Part shown: piece after piece, positions 23,142 to 30,845 of the stretch
How the letters are laid out: the number at the start of each line of letters is the position of its first letter
Position numbering within the stretch: position 1 is the stretch's first letter
Source of the DNA: DATDUW01 sp035290185
GTDB taxonomy: Bacteria; Patescibacteriota; Patescibacteriia; UBA9934; GWF2-40-263
Length of the DNA: 61,800 bases
Assembly (NCBI GenBank): GCA_035290185.1
Contig: DATDUW010000014.1
Coordinates: forward strand, 1 to 61,800
Direction: 5' to 3'
The notes under the pieces: generated by a model
Told to the model about the DNA's origin: nothing
What the model saw: the letters and a program-made list of their open reading frames with translations, nothing else
The model's database searches: none
Translations under genes and position numbers: made by a program

Positions 23142-24485
23142 TCAAAAGAAGCGAGAAACAAGGGCATAAAACATCCCAAAGGCTGCCAGGGCCATGATGC
23201 CAAACGTCAACCACACAAGCATGCGTGAGAGTCGTCCTCCCCGATAAGGACCAAGGAGTGTTGGATGAGCATTCATTTTCGCAAGGAGAAAAAGGAGGGG
23301 AACCGAAGCGACGCCATTGAAAACTGCTGTAAAAACAAGGGCCTTTATGGGGTCTATTCCAATGAAATTTAGCAGCAAGCCGATCAGGGTTGAAACAATG
23401 ATAACGCCATAAAACCCTTTTGCTTTTGAAAATTTTTGATACAGACCTTCTTTCCATCCAAACGCTTCCGAAAGAGCATAAGCCGCTGAACCAGCAAGGA
23501 CCGGGATGCCAAGCATTCCCAAGCCGATAATCCCAATGGCAAAGAGGCTCCTGGCAATCTGACCTGCGTGGGGGAAAGATTGCACAAGCGGTTCAAGGGC
23601 CTGCGCCGCATCCGCGGCCGTCGTAATATTCGTTATACCGTTACGAAACAGGACGCTGGCAGCCGTCAGGAGGATGAACCATTGAGCCAGCTCTGCAACG
23701 ATCATGCCAACGGCTGTATCAGTGCGCATTGTCCGGAGAAAAGAAGCGACCCCGCGTGGCCGACCACCTTTTTGGGACAAGCGATGTTGAGCGATTTCCT
23801 CTTCGACTTCCCCAGAGGCCTGCCAGAAAAACATGTAAGGCGAAATTGTTGTTCCAAAAACGCCCGTGATGATGAACAACCACGAGAAGTCGAACGTGAG
23901 ATGCGGGAGAAGCGTGGCACGAAAAATTTCGCCCCAGGGCTGTGGAACAAGCAGAGCCGTGACAGGATAGGCCAACAAGGCAAGTGTTAGCCACTTCAGA
24001 AACTTGACATAGGTCTTGTAAGGGACGAGCACTTCTAAAAGGAGGATGACAACCGCCGCAAGCACGGCAAAAAAAGCGAACGGCAACGGAAGAACGAGTT
24101 GGGCGGCCGCGGCAATGGCCCCAAGATCTGCGCCAATATTCACCGTATTGGCTGTAACGACCAGTAACACGGCCCCGATCAAAATTTTTCGCGAATAATG
24201 CTCCTTGATAACCCCGGCCAGTCCCTTCCCTGTCACGGCGCCAATTCGTGCACAGGTTTCTTGTACAGCAATCAAAAGCGGGATTTGGTACAGGGCTGTC
24301 CAGAGCATGCCAAATCCGAATTGAGCTCCGGTTTGCGAATACGTCGCAATTCCGGACGGATCATCATCCGCCGCACCCGTGACGATTCCCGGACCCAGGA
24401 TGTTCCTGAACCGTTTCCATCGCACGGATTCTTTTTTAACAGATTGATTTTTCCGGGAACGCGGAAAGGGTAGCGGGGTCGTCAT
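23142..24485 (-). CDS. Nramp-family divalent metal transporter (DPSG variant)
   Basis: A 447-residue membrane protein with about eleven transmembrane helices of the LeuT-fold Nramp family. Helix 1 reads GPGIVTGAADDDPSGIATYS, so the metal-binding DPGN motif of classical Nramps is DPSG. Helix 6 reads FGTTISPYMFFWQASGE, where classical Nramps have a Met-Pro-His type motif; the methionine that selects transition metals is absent (SPY). These two changes are characteristic of Nramp-related proteins, some of which carry Mg2+; selectivity for transition metals is therefore doubtful. It is divergent from a MopE-type protein gene, with a palindrome in the 127-bp intergenic region. Confidence 0.85.
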   Translation of the reverse strand: MTTPLPFPRSRKNQSVKKESVRWKRFRNILGPGIVTGAADDDPSGIATYSQTGAQFGFGMLWTALYQIPLLIAVQETCARIGAVTGKGLAGVIKEHYSRKILIGAVLLVVTANTVNIGADLGAIAAAAQLVLPLPFAFFAVLAAVVILLLEVLVPYKTYVKFLKWLTLALLAYPVTALLVPQPWGEIFRATLLPHLTFDFSWLFIITGVFGTTISPYMFFWQASGEVEEEIAQHRLSQKGGRPRGVASFLRTMRTDTAVGMIVAELAQWFILLTAASVLFRNGITNITTAADAAQALEPLVQSFPHAGQIARSLFAIGIIGLGMLGIPVLAGSAAYALSEAFGWKEGLYQKFSKAKGFYGVIIVSTLIGLLLNFIGIDPIKALVFTAVFNGVASVPLLFLLAKMNAHPTLLGPYRGGRLSRMLVWLTFGIMALAAFGMFYALVSRFF

Positions 24486-24511
24486 GGCCGTATCTTAGAG
24501 AAAAACGATGA

Positions 24512-24528
24512 AAAGGATACCATCCTTT
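24512..24528. promoter_or_regulatory. Palindromic candidate operator between the Nramp-type and MopE-type genes
   Basis: Perfect 7-bp arms AAAGGAT-ACC-ATCCTTT, placed so that one arm touches the -35 box of the plus-strand promoter and the other lies upstream of the minus-strand gene. A regulator bound here could control both genes. The sequence does not match Fur or DtxR consensus sites that I know. Confidence 0.45.
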
Positions 24529-24555
24529 GACATTTTTTCAAAATTCTTCTAGTCT
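24527..24555 (+). promoter_or_regulatory. Promoter of the second MopE-type gene
   Basis: TTGACA and TAGTCT with a 17-bp spacer. The -35 and following T-run (TTGACATTTTTT) closely match the promoter of the first MopE-type gene at 6557, suggesting similar expression. Start near 24562, ATG at 24613 after GGAAAGGA. Confidence 0.65.
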
Positions 24556-24612
24556 TTTGCCACCCTTAACGGGCGCGTTGTTTGAAAACCTGTAAGAGAA
24601 GAGGAAAGGACG

Positions 24613-25986
24613 ATGAAGAAAATCTGGTCTATTGTGTTGCTCATTATGTCCGCTCTCTTGATGAGCGGCATTTCCGACTGCCAGCAAGACGGCGACGGTG
24701 ACGGCTACACCAAAGACGATGGCGATTGCGACGACGGAAACCCTTCGATTTACCCCGGAGCCATCGAGATCTGCGACCACGTCGACAACGATTGTGATGG
24801 AGTCAAGGATGAGGATCTCGATGCGGACGGTGACGGCGCCACGTCGTGTAGCGGTGACTGTGACGACACGGATCCGGCAAAAGGTCCTGAGGCAGGTGAC
24901 CCGCCCGATGGCATCGACAATGACTGCGACAAATTCGTGGATGACGCAGGATGGGAGTGGGGGTCCGAGGAGACAGATACCGTCGCCGCCCTTGCGGTAG
25001 AGGGCACATTGGTTTGTGTGGCAGGAGAGACGTGGGGGGACTTGTATCAACTCTCCGCAGGAGGGAGCGATGCAATGGCGGCGTGTTTTGACACAGACGG
25101 GACTCCACGGCTTGAGTGGCAGTTTGGAACCGCATCCGCGGATTCATTCAGTGACATCACCCTGATGGATGGAGAAGTGTTCGTGTCTGGAACAGTTGAC
25201 GAAGCGGCCTTCGTGGGTTCTCCGACATGGAGCGGATTTGGAATCCCTGGTTCCTCAGGGAATGCTGTGGTGGTAGATGAGGGGTTCGTCTATCTGGCTG
25301 GGAGGGAACCGAATGGGGCTGGTGGCGATCGAGCATTCGTAACGCGTTATGGCATCGATGGGACGCCTGCTGGAAAATGGGTTCTCGAAAAGGGCACGAA
25401 AAGCAGTGCCACAGGGCTCGCAAAACGAGCTGGGGGCATCGTCGTTATCGGTCACACCGATGAAACGGTGTATGGTCGCATTGATGGATGGGTCGCCAAT
25501 CTGACGACGAATCTGGATTTGGAAGGAAACGTCGAAGTGTTTGGTACCTCACAAGATGATTTTCCCCATGCCCTCGTCATCGATGCCGACGGAAGCTCCA
25601 TCATCGTGGGGAACACCTACACGGAGAATTCCTACGCAGAGGGATTCGTGACGAAATTGGGGATCGGTGGGTGGTTCGTCCTGACCGGCTTTGAGCGGGA
25701 TGATTTTTTCCACGGAGTGATCACCGGCTCTGACGACGTCCACATCATTGGGAGCCACTACGACGACCTTCTTTTATCTCAAATCGTCGTGGAACATCGT
25801 CGTACCACCGACGGGACCCTCCTCGAAGAAAAAGTCTTCGGGACCCCAAACGATAACGATTATGGTTACGGGATCGGGATCGATGCAGGGGGGCGGATTT
25901 GGATCGCCGGTTATACGGGGGGAGACCTGTTCGACCCCCTTCCGGAGGGAGACAAGACAACAGACTGTTATATCTCCCCTCTCTGA
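24613..25986 (+). CDS. Exported MopE-repeat protein with beta-propeller-like domain
   Basis: A 457-residue exported protein. A signal peptide (MKKIWSIVLLIMSALLMSG) is followed by two MopE-type units (DGDGDGY...DCDD...PGAIEICDHVDNDCDG and DADGDG...DCDDTDP...DGIDNDCD). The remaining ~330 residues form repeated beta segments with a 'DGTP---W-----g-------d--G--i-v-G-t' rhythm (for example DTDGTPRLEWQFGT, GIDGTPAGKWVLEK, GSSIIVGNTYTE, GGRIWIAGYTGG), as in SBBP/beta-propeller proteins. There is no canonical lipobox, though a Cys sits near the signal end (ISDC). Divergent from the Nramp-type transporter, so a link to metal handling or surface adhesion is possible. Confidence 0.8.
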   Translation: MKKIWSIVLLIMSALLMSGISDCQQDGDGDGYTKDDGDCDDGNPSIYPGAIEICDHVDNDCDGVKDEDLDADGDGATSCSGDCDDTDPAKGPEAGDPPDGIDNDCDKFVDDAGWEWGSEETDTVAALAVEGTLVCVAGETWGDLYQLSAGGSDAMAACFDTDGTPRLEWQFGTASADSFSDITLMDGEVFVSGTVDEAAFVGSPTWSGFGIPGSSGNAVVVDEGFVYLAGREPNGAGGDRAFVTRYGIDGTPAGKWVLEKGTKSSATGLAKRAGGIVVIGHTDETVYGRIDGWVANLTTNLDLEGNVEVFGTSQDDFPHALVIDADGSSIIVGNTYTENSYAEGFVTKLGIGGWFVLTGFERDDFFHGVITGSDDVHIIGSHYDDLLLSQIVVEHRRTTDGTLLEEKVFGTPNDNDYGYGIGIDAGGRIWIAGYTGGDLFDPLPEGDKTTDCYISPL

Positions 25987-26007
25987 TCGCAGGCCCGGCC
26001 TGACTTC

Positions 26008-26035
26008 AGCCGCACCATCGTGAGTGCGGCTTTTC
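26008..26035 (+). terminator. Rho-independent terminator of the second MopE-type gene
   Basis: AGCCGCAC / GTGCGGCT stem with an 8-nt loop followed by TTTTC, 22 bp after the stop codon. Confidence 0.85.
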
Positions 26036-26049
26036 TATTTTGACAAATT

Positions 26050-27846
26050 TCAGTCTTTTTTTTCGAGCGGCCAAGCAACGGGAAGTGTGCCTGTGAACGG
26101 ATGATCACCAAAAAGGACATCTGCCAACCCACCCCCTTCGCTTCCTGGTAACCATGCAGCTACCACAGCATCCCAATTTTTCACAGAAGAACTTATATCC
26201 AAGGGGCGGCCGGAAACAATGACAACGATTAATTTTTTGCTGATCGCTCTCACGCGACGAATTGCCTCCAGATCCTCGTCGGAAAGCGTAGGGTGTTCAG
26301 AATCACCCCACCCTTCAGCGTAAGGAGCTTCTCCGACCACGGCAATTCCTACATCAGCAAGTTCTGTTTCCAGAGGAAAGTCTCCTGCCTGACGGTATTC
26401 AACCTTCGTCTGCGAAGACACCGCACTCTTGATCGCCTGGAGAATTGTCGTACCCGGTATCCAATTCCCATCGATCCCCTGCCACTCAACCGTCCAACCC
26501 CCTGACTGACGCCCCAGGTTATCTGCTGATCCCCCGGCGACCACAATGTGCGCCGTTGTTTTCGAAATCGGAAGTGCATGCTGTTCATTTTTCAAAAGAA
26601 CCAAAGATTTGCGGACGGCTTCACGGGCGACCTCTCGGTGTTCGCTTGAGCCGAAGGCCTTCCTATCAAATGTTGGAACCGCCCTCTTCTCAAAAAGACC
26701 TGCCGCGAATTTTACCCGAAGAATCCGTCGGACAGCGTCGTCCAAACGCTCACGGGACAGGTCACCTTGTTCCACAGCTCGGCGCATGTCTTGGGTAAAT
26801 AATCGATAATCATACGGCAACATCACCATGTCCACGCCGGCGTTTATGGCCGTAACAAGCGCGTGGTATTTATCACCGGGAATCTCGTACACTCCATACC
26901 AATCAGACACCACAAACCCATCAAAACCGAGTTCACCTTTCAACACATCGGTTAGGAGCGTGTGATTTGCCACCAGCTCAACACCATTCCATGTAGCGTG
27001 ACCAACCATGATACTCCCGACCCCCGCGCGAACAGCCCTTGCAAACGGGGGAAGATGGACGGAACGCAAGGTTGCTTCGTCTATCGTTATTGCCCCTTGA
27101 TCAAGCTGGAAGTCACGATTGGTGGACGTGCCCCAAACCATAGCTCCCGTGCCTAAATAATGCTTTGCTGTCCCGACAACGGACCGTGATTGAAGGCCTT
27201 CTACATAAGCACCGGTGAGATCGCTCACCATCTTTGGATCAGTACCAAAGGTTTCATACGTCCGACCCCAACGAATATCTTGAACGACGTCTCCTGTTGG
27301 TGAAAAATTCCAATTTGCACCCGTCATAGCCATTTCCTCCGCGGTTATCATGCCAATACGCCGCACCAAATCAACATCACCGCTCGCACCAAGACCAATG
27401 GCATGAGGAAAAAGCGTCGCGCCAAAGACGTTGCTGTGCCCGTGAACAGCATCGACTCCATACAGTAAAGGAATCTCTAAACGGGTGGACTTGGCGATAT
27501 CTTGGAAATCATGGATCATTGTTAGCCAAGCTTCCGGTTCAGGAGAATCAGGCCCTCCGCCACCGCCACTCAGAAGGGCCCCAAGACCAAAGCGGGCAAT
27601 ATCCGACTTCAAAAGAAGGCTGTTTTTCTCTACCAGTGCCAGCTGACCAATTTTTTCCTCCGTTGTCATGCGGCCCAAAAGATCCTCAACACGCTCTTCT
27701 ACCGATCTTGTTTCATCCCGATAGAGCGCCCCTTCAATTTCGTCATTTTTTCCCCTTTCCGCGAGAATTCTTATTGTAACGACAGCAGTAAGGATGACGA
27801 GAAAAACCCCCGCAAGGATGACCATTCGTCTACGTGAATAACCCAT
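26050..27846 (-). CDS. Glycoside hydrolase family 3 enzyme, membrane-anchored
   Basis: A 598-residue protein of the ExoI-type GH3 family (beta-glucosidase/exo-beta-glucanase). An N-terminal helix (VILAGVFLVILTAVVTIRIL) anchors or exports it. The (beta/alpha)8 domain shows MTTEEKIGQLAL, PLLYGVDAVHGHSNV, the substrate-binding KHYLG, and the nucleophile region GFDGFVVSDWYGV (Asp). The second domain has RKSLVLLKNEQHALPI and GEAPYAEGWGDSEHPTL, where the Glu is in the place of the ExoI acid/base. The domain-3 fibronectin-like module is absent. It probably hydrolyses short beta-glucans outside the cytoplasm. Stand-alone gene; the upstream 500 bp contain only decayed genes. Confidence 0.92.
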   Translation of the reverse strand: MGYSRRRMVILAGVFLVILTAVVTIRILAERGKNDEIEGALYRDETRSVEERVEDLLGRMTTEEKIGQLALVEKNSLLLKSDIARFGLGALLSGGGGGPDSPEPEAWLTMIHDFQDIAKSTRLEIPLLYGVDAVHGHSNVFGATLFPHAIGLGASGDVDLVRRIGMITAEEMAMTGANWNFSPTGDVVQDIRWGRTYETFGTDPKMVSDLTGAYVEGLQSRSVVGTAKHYLGTGAMVWGTSTNRDFQLDQGAITIDEATLRSVHLPPFARAVRAGVGSIMVGHATWNGVELVANHTLLTDVLKGELGFDGFVVSDWYGVYEIPGDKYHALVTAINAGVDMVMLPYDYRLFTQDMRRAVEQGDLSRERLDDAVRRILRVKFAAGLFEKRAVPTFDRKAFGSSEHREVAREAVRKSLVLLKNEQHALPISKTTAHIVVAGGSADNLGRQSGGWTVEWQGIDGNWIPGTTILQAIKSAVSSQTKVEYRQAGDFPLETELADVGIAVVGEAPYAEGWGDSEHPTLSDEDLEAIRRVRAISKKLIVVIVSGRPLDISSSVKNWDAVVAAWLPGSEGGGLADVLFGDHPFTGTLPVAWPLEKKD

Positions 27847-27931
27847 AATAAGAGAAAACGCAGGATCTTAGTCGTATCAATTCCGAATGAATAATTTCTG
27901 ATGGGGAAGCCTGCTTCGAGGGTAAGGCTAA

Positions 27932-28048
27932 TCAACGTTGAAGAATTTCCGTCTTCATTCCATAATCAATCTCCAACTGTTCGCTAAATAGGAGAGATGA
28001 CTTGAGCACTACTCCGTCAGCATCCCAAAAAATTGCTTTATACTGCAT
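27932..28048 (-). pseudogene. Truncated HAD-family hydrolase (N-terminus only)
   Basis: The reverse strand encodes 38 residues beginning MQYKAIFWDADGVVLKSS, the unmistakable motif I (D-x-D, DADG) of haloacid-dehalogenase-like hydrolases, then stops after KTEILQR. The rest of the ~200-residue enzyme is missing. Its ATG overlaps the end of a kinase-tail remnant (…EYRLENIYAV*), as in a coupled operon. It lies in the 500-bp stretch 27847-28346, which otherwise contains only that remnant and a terminator. Confidence 0.75.
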
Positions 28049-28050
28049 AG

Positions 28051-28079
28051 ATATTTTCCAACCGGTATTCTTTGTCGGA
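28051..28079 (-). repeat. Kinase C-terminal remnant, copy 1
   Basis: On the minus strand this encodes R-L-S-D-K-E-Y-R-L-E-N-I. The same 29-nt block recurs at 29094-29122 (25 or more bases identical), where it ends the truncated kinase gene. An in-frame stop a few codons upstream shows that this copy is dead. Confidence 0.65.
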
Positions 28080-28184
28080 TAATCTCACATTTCATACATC
28101 CATCAGTATAGCAAGAATTTGCGAAAGAATCTGAGAAATAATCCTAACGAATTTTTTTAAACAAGACTCAACACGGAAATCTTC

Positions 28185-28217
28185 AAAAAAAGAAAAACCG
28201 ACCAAGATTTGTTGGTC
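28185..28217 (-). terminator. Rho-independent terminator of the ASCH gene
   Basis: Minus strand: GACCAA-CAAATC-TTGGTC stem followed by GGTTTTTCTTTTTTT. It lies about 130 bp after the ASCH stop codon. Confidence 0.8.
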
Positions 28218-28346
28218 AGTTCTTCTTGGCTCCCTTACTTACCTTTTTACTGAACTGGGGAGTATTTATGCAGAAGTTAAGGTGAGTATGGAAAAAATGG
28301 AGGGCTTTTACCAGCTCACCGTGACCTCATCGCGATAACATATCCC

Positions 28347-28679
28347 TTAAGCTACAAGCTCGTATTTCAACATCTTCACAACAGTATCGTCACTTACGGC
28401 ATCACCATAATAACCTTTATAGGCTCTCAGCCTGTCCGTCGCGTCTCTAAAACGTTCGTTCCCTTCCTTCACCTCATCCTCACTAGTAATGTCACCTAAT
28501 CGTTTCTCGCGAACGGCGGTTACACGCGCTTTTGCAAATTCCTCACCAGTGGCTTTATTGATAAAAGTGAGTTCATCTCCTACTGATAAATCCTTCTCAT
28601 CAAATAACCGCCATGTGGAGGTTTTTTCTCCAGAAAGAACAAGGGGAACAAGATGAGAAGCAAATTTGAGAGTTTTCAT
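28347..28679 (-). CDS. ASCH-domain protein
   Basis: A 110-residue protein made of one ASCH domain. The features are LKFASHLVPLVLSGEKTSTW (the family's 'l-----l---i--G-Kt-t-R' start), SVGDELTFINKATGEEFAKA and the following VTAVREKRLGDIT. ASCH domains have a PUA-like fold and bind RNA or modified bases; some are RNases or hydrolyse N4-acetylcytidine. It follows a cytidine-deaminase-like gene by 10 bp in the same operon, so a nucleoside/nucleotide-salvage role is plausible. Confidence 0.82.
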   Translation of the reverse strand: MKTLKFASHLVPLVLSGEKTSTWRLFDEKDLSVGDELTFINKATGEEFAKARVTAVREKRLGDITSEDEVKEGNERFRDATDRLRAYKGYYGDAVSDDTVVKMLKYELVA

Positions 28680-28689
28680 AATTTATCAA

Positions 28690-29085
28690 TTATATTCGCT
28701 CCCAAGAATCCCGACAAGGCAATAGCTCAGAAAGCATTACGGTTTTTTCTTTGGACAAAATGACTTCAATATCCATTTTGCCGTCATTGGTTTGACACAT
28801 GAATTCTCGACAATGACCACATGGAGAAATCACGAACACATCACCATTTTCATCTTTCCATGTTGCAACAATTTTCTGAACCTTCGCCTCACCAGCCGTT
28901 ACCATTGCGGCTATGGCGCTCTGTTCGGCACAAAACCCGATGCCCGATGTATCAAGACAAACACCTGTGTAGACGCTTCCCTTATCTGTAATGAGAGCTG
29001 CACCAACATCGCCAAAAAGTCGATCGCCGACTTTTCGAGGAGCGATCATGGATGCAGCTTTTTGGATGAGTTCAATATTTTCCAT
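28690..29085 (-). CDS. Cytidine-deaminase-like zinc enzyme
   Basis: A 131-residue CDA-fold protein. FCAEQSAIAAM supplies the zinc Cys and catalytic Glu (as C-A-E), and SPCGHCREF supplies the two other zinc cysteines (P-C-x-x-C). Earlier, GDVGAALITDKGSVYTGVCL matches the substrate-binding strand of cytidine or blasticidin-type deaminases ('vgAAl---dG-iy-G-n'). The usual Asn of 'G-NiE' is replaced (GVCLDT), so the substrate may not be cytidine. It begins 4 bp after the truncated kinase reading frame and is followed by an ASCH gene. Confidence 0.85.
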   Translation of the reverse strand: MENIELIQKAASMIAPRKVGDRLFGDVGAALITDKGSVYTGVCLDTSGIGFCAEQSAIAAMVTAGEAKVQKIVATWKDENGDVFVISPCGHCREFMCQTNDGKMDIEVILSKEKTVMLSELLPCRDSWERI

Positions 29086-29089
29086 AGAT

Positions 29090-29239
29090 TTAAATATTTT
29101 CCAATCGGTATTCTTGTTCGGTTAGCCTAACAAACGATAATCGATCACTGTAACCCTTGATGATTTTGTCATGCTCCGCCATTTTCGCAACAGTGCTTTT
29201 TCCGACTCCGAGAGGACCTCGGATAATGATGGATTTCAT
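29090..29239 (-). pseudogene. Internally deleted P-loop kinase
   Basis: A 49-codon frame starting MKSIIIRGPLGVGKSTVAKM with an intact Walker A (GPLGVGKST), then after only ~15 residues the C-terminal end SFVRLTEQEYRLENI. The central part of a normal ~180-residue kinase is missing. Its stop is 4 bp from the deaminase ATG, so it may persist as a leader-like frame. The same C-terminal end is repeated at 28051-28079. Confidence 0.65.
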
Positions 29240-29601
29240 GAAGCAAAATGTACCTTAATTCGGGTGATTAATCCACCGAGAACTGTGGTCGGGGATCGAA
29301 CCGAAAAAAGAAGGCGAATTTGTAATTTTGGGTGTTTGAGGAAAATTCGTCGACTTTGCGTCCCGGGTGCTTCAGTTTTCTAGGAGATACACCGAGGGTT
29401 GCTCTTTGCTCAAGCTATAAACATGGCTCCCTAACCTACCTCTTTTCCGAATGAATACCGATGTACGTGCAGGCCATTATAGAGAAATGTTGCAATGACA
29501 CCGGCAATCGGTTGTAGAATTTGTTTGAATCTTCACTATCGGAGACAACGTTACAAGGGCAGGATCGATGGGGTTTGAGCAGACCCAAGTAACTTTTCAG
29601 A

Positions 29602-29721
29602 CAATTTGATATCTTAAAAGTCAAAGTCTTCGAGGAGAAGGATATTCTGAAAGAAACGACAGGATTCAAACGCAATCGCCTGTTCGTGTTTTCAGAGTAC
29701 ATGCGGCTGTTCGAGAAATAA
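29602..29721 (+). pseudogene. C-terminal remnant of a Fic-family protein
   Basis: Plus-strand codons read ...KVFEEKDILKETTGFKRNR, then LFVFSEYMRLFEK and a stop. This matches the end of Fic/DOC proteins carrying a winged-helix tail ('L---GiLkeiTG-kRnR-fvf--Yl-lf'). No start or Fic motif (HPFxxGNG) is found upstream, and the preceding bases do not stay open. A relic of a larger AMPylation or toxin-like gene. Confidence 0.55.
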
Positions 29722-29847
29722 GACCAATACGGTAGTAAGTGTCCGTTATGCCAAAAGGCGGTTTCTGATAAATAGAGTTGGTTTTCGGGGTCGGAAAATA
29801 AGAAATCGTTCCCGGGTAGTGGACGGCGCGATGGGAGGGGTGTACGC

Positions 29848-29885
29848 TTAACAGGTAGAGAGTTAGATGATTGTTTAACTGTTAA
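29848..29885 (+). promoter_or_regulatory. Nested palindrome before the ArsR-type gene
   Basis: TTAACAG (29848-29854) pairs with CTGTTAA (29879-29885), and AGTTA with TAACT lies inside. It ends 2 bp before the ATG, the usual place for an autoregulatory ArsR operator. Confidence 0.5.
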
Positions 29886-29887
29886 AT

Positions 29888-30241
29888 ATGAACACCCAAA
29901 CAATCGTTCGACAAGGGGGGAAACTTCCGAACGGCACGGACCGGCGCCTCTCTGCGGTATTTAAGGCCCTGGGAGACACCACGCGGTTTCGCATCTTTCG
30001 TCTGTTAATCGATCAGCCGCAGATTTCGGTCAGTGCGATCGCGAAGGTTCTTCACCTCTCCGCTCCTCTCACGTCTCAGCACATCAAAATTCTCGTGCAC
30101 GCACAGCTCTTGGAAAAACAACGAACGGGAAAAAGGATTTATTCTCGGCCGGTTCGGACGAATCCGGTCGTACGCGATCTCATTCGTACCATCCAGAAAA
30201 GCATAAAGACGGAACCCATAATAAGTCACACCACTGCTTGA
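29888..30241 (+). CDS. ArsR-family winged-helix regulator
   Basis: A 117-residue ArsR/SmtB-type repressor: LSAVFKALGDTTRFRIFRLL (family signature), then the recognition region SVSAIAKVLHLSAPLTSQHI and the wing LLEKQRTGKRIYSRP. The classical metal-binding ELCVCDL motif is absent (PQISVSAIA), and the last helix has no Cys/His cluster, so metal sensing is not supported; it may respond to another signal. It is followed by two very small membrane protein genes on the same strand, which it may control together with itself through the palindrome at 29848-29885. Confidence 0.88.
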   Translation: MNTQTIVRQGGKLPNGTDRRLSAVFKALGDTTRFRIFRLLIDQPQISVSAIAKVLHLSAPLTSQHIKILVHAQLLEKQRTGKRIYSRPVRTNPVVRDLIRTIQKSIKTEPIISHTTA

Positions 30242-30266
30242 TCGTTTATTCCTAACATCGACCTCT

Positions 30267-30416
30267 ATGCTTTATACCATCGCTGTCGTTCTCGTCATTT
30301 TGTGGCTACTTGGACTCGTCACCTCATACACCCTAGGTGGCTTTATCCATATTCTGTTGGTCATCGCCGTCATCGTGATCCTCGTCCGGCTCATCAATGG
30401 ACAAAAGGTACTCTAA
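30267..30416 (+). CDS. Small membrane protein of the Lmo0937 family
   Basis: A 49-residue protein with two hydrophobic helices: MLYTIAVVLVILWLLGLVTS, a turn with YTLGGFIH, then LLVIAVIVILVRLINGQK. This matches the short 'lmo0937 family membrane protein' pattern ('LWlLGlvts--lGG-iH-LLviAii-ll-rli-g'), known as stress-associated in Firmicutes; the function is not known. It starts 25 bp after the ArsR stop. Confidence 0.85.
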   Translation: MLYTIAVVLVILWLLGLVTSYTLGGFIHILLVIAVIVILVRLINGQKVL

Positions 30417-30449
30417 CTTTCGACGGCTTTGTTCATCCTTACATTCCCT

Positions 30450-30704
30450 ATGGCAACCATCGTCAATACACCCGGGACAGGAGATAGCTCGGCGGCAGTG
30501 CTTATCGTCGGGCTCGTCATCGCCGCCGTCATCGTCGTTTTGTTCTTCATTTACGGACTGCCCGCCCTTCAGAGCATGTCAAAGGCTTCGTCGACCCCAA
30601 CAACCATCAAGGTAGAGTTGCCGACGCCAGAACCATCCCCTGCTCCCACACCCACACCCACACCCGCGCCAGTCCCAGAACCCGCACCGGCTACAACCCC
30701 ATAA
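30450..30704 (+). CDS. Small membrane protein with Pro/Thr-rich tail
   Basis: An 84-residue protein: polar N-terminus (MATIVNTPGTGDSS), one transmembrane helix (AVLIVGLVIAAVIVVLFFIY), and a C-terminal tail of Pro/Thr/Ala repeats (TPTPTPAPVPEPAPATTP). Similar small proteins follow Lmo0937-like genes in several bacteria. The ATG at 30450 is preferred to an upstream one (30429) since it begins the conserved N-terminus. Function unknown; likely a membrane or envelope stress protein. Confidence 0.7.
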   Translation: MATIVNTPGTGDSSAAVLIVGLVIAAVIVVLFFIYGLPALQSMSKASSTPTTIKVELPTPEPSPAPTPTPTPAPVPEPAPATTP

Positions 30705-30726
30705 CGAACCTCGAGCTCGTCCTGGA

Positions 30727-30763
30727 ATATAAATACGACTGTCATCGACCGTCGTATTTATAT
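30727..30763 (+). terminator. Perfect hairpin ending the ArsR operon
   Basis: Thirteen paired bases (ATATAAATACGAC / GTCGTATTTATAT) around an 11-nt loop, 22 bp after the stop codon. No T-run follows, but its position suggests an mRNA 3' end. Confidence 0.6.
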
Positions 30764-30845
30764 GGCTCCGCATACTGAACAGGTTCAGAACCACGAATTG
30801 GAGCCAGTTTGAAGCGATGATGATTCAGTTTGTGTAAAAAATTTT

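Larger units (their letters stand above)
29240..29887. other. 648-bp region without an intact gene
   Basis: Upstream of the kinase remnant on one side and of the ArsR gene on the other. A 155-codon minus-strand frame at 29436-29903 has no recognisable features and biased composition (Ser, Asn, Phe-rich), so it is not annotated. The only coding trace is a Fic C-terminus on the plus strand (29602-29721). An operator-like palindrome precedes the ArsR gene. Confidence 0.55.

Noticed and set aside
29436..29903. 155-codon minus-strand open frame
   Set aside because: No recognisable features, unusual composition, overlaps the ArsR start and operator and a Fic relic on the other strand; most likely chance.
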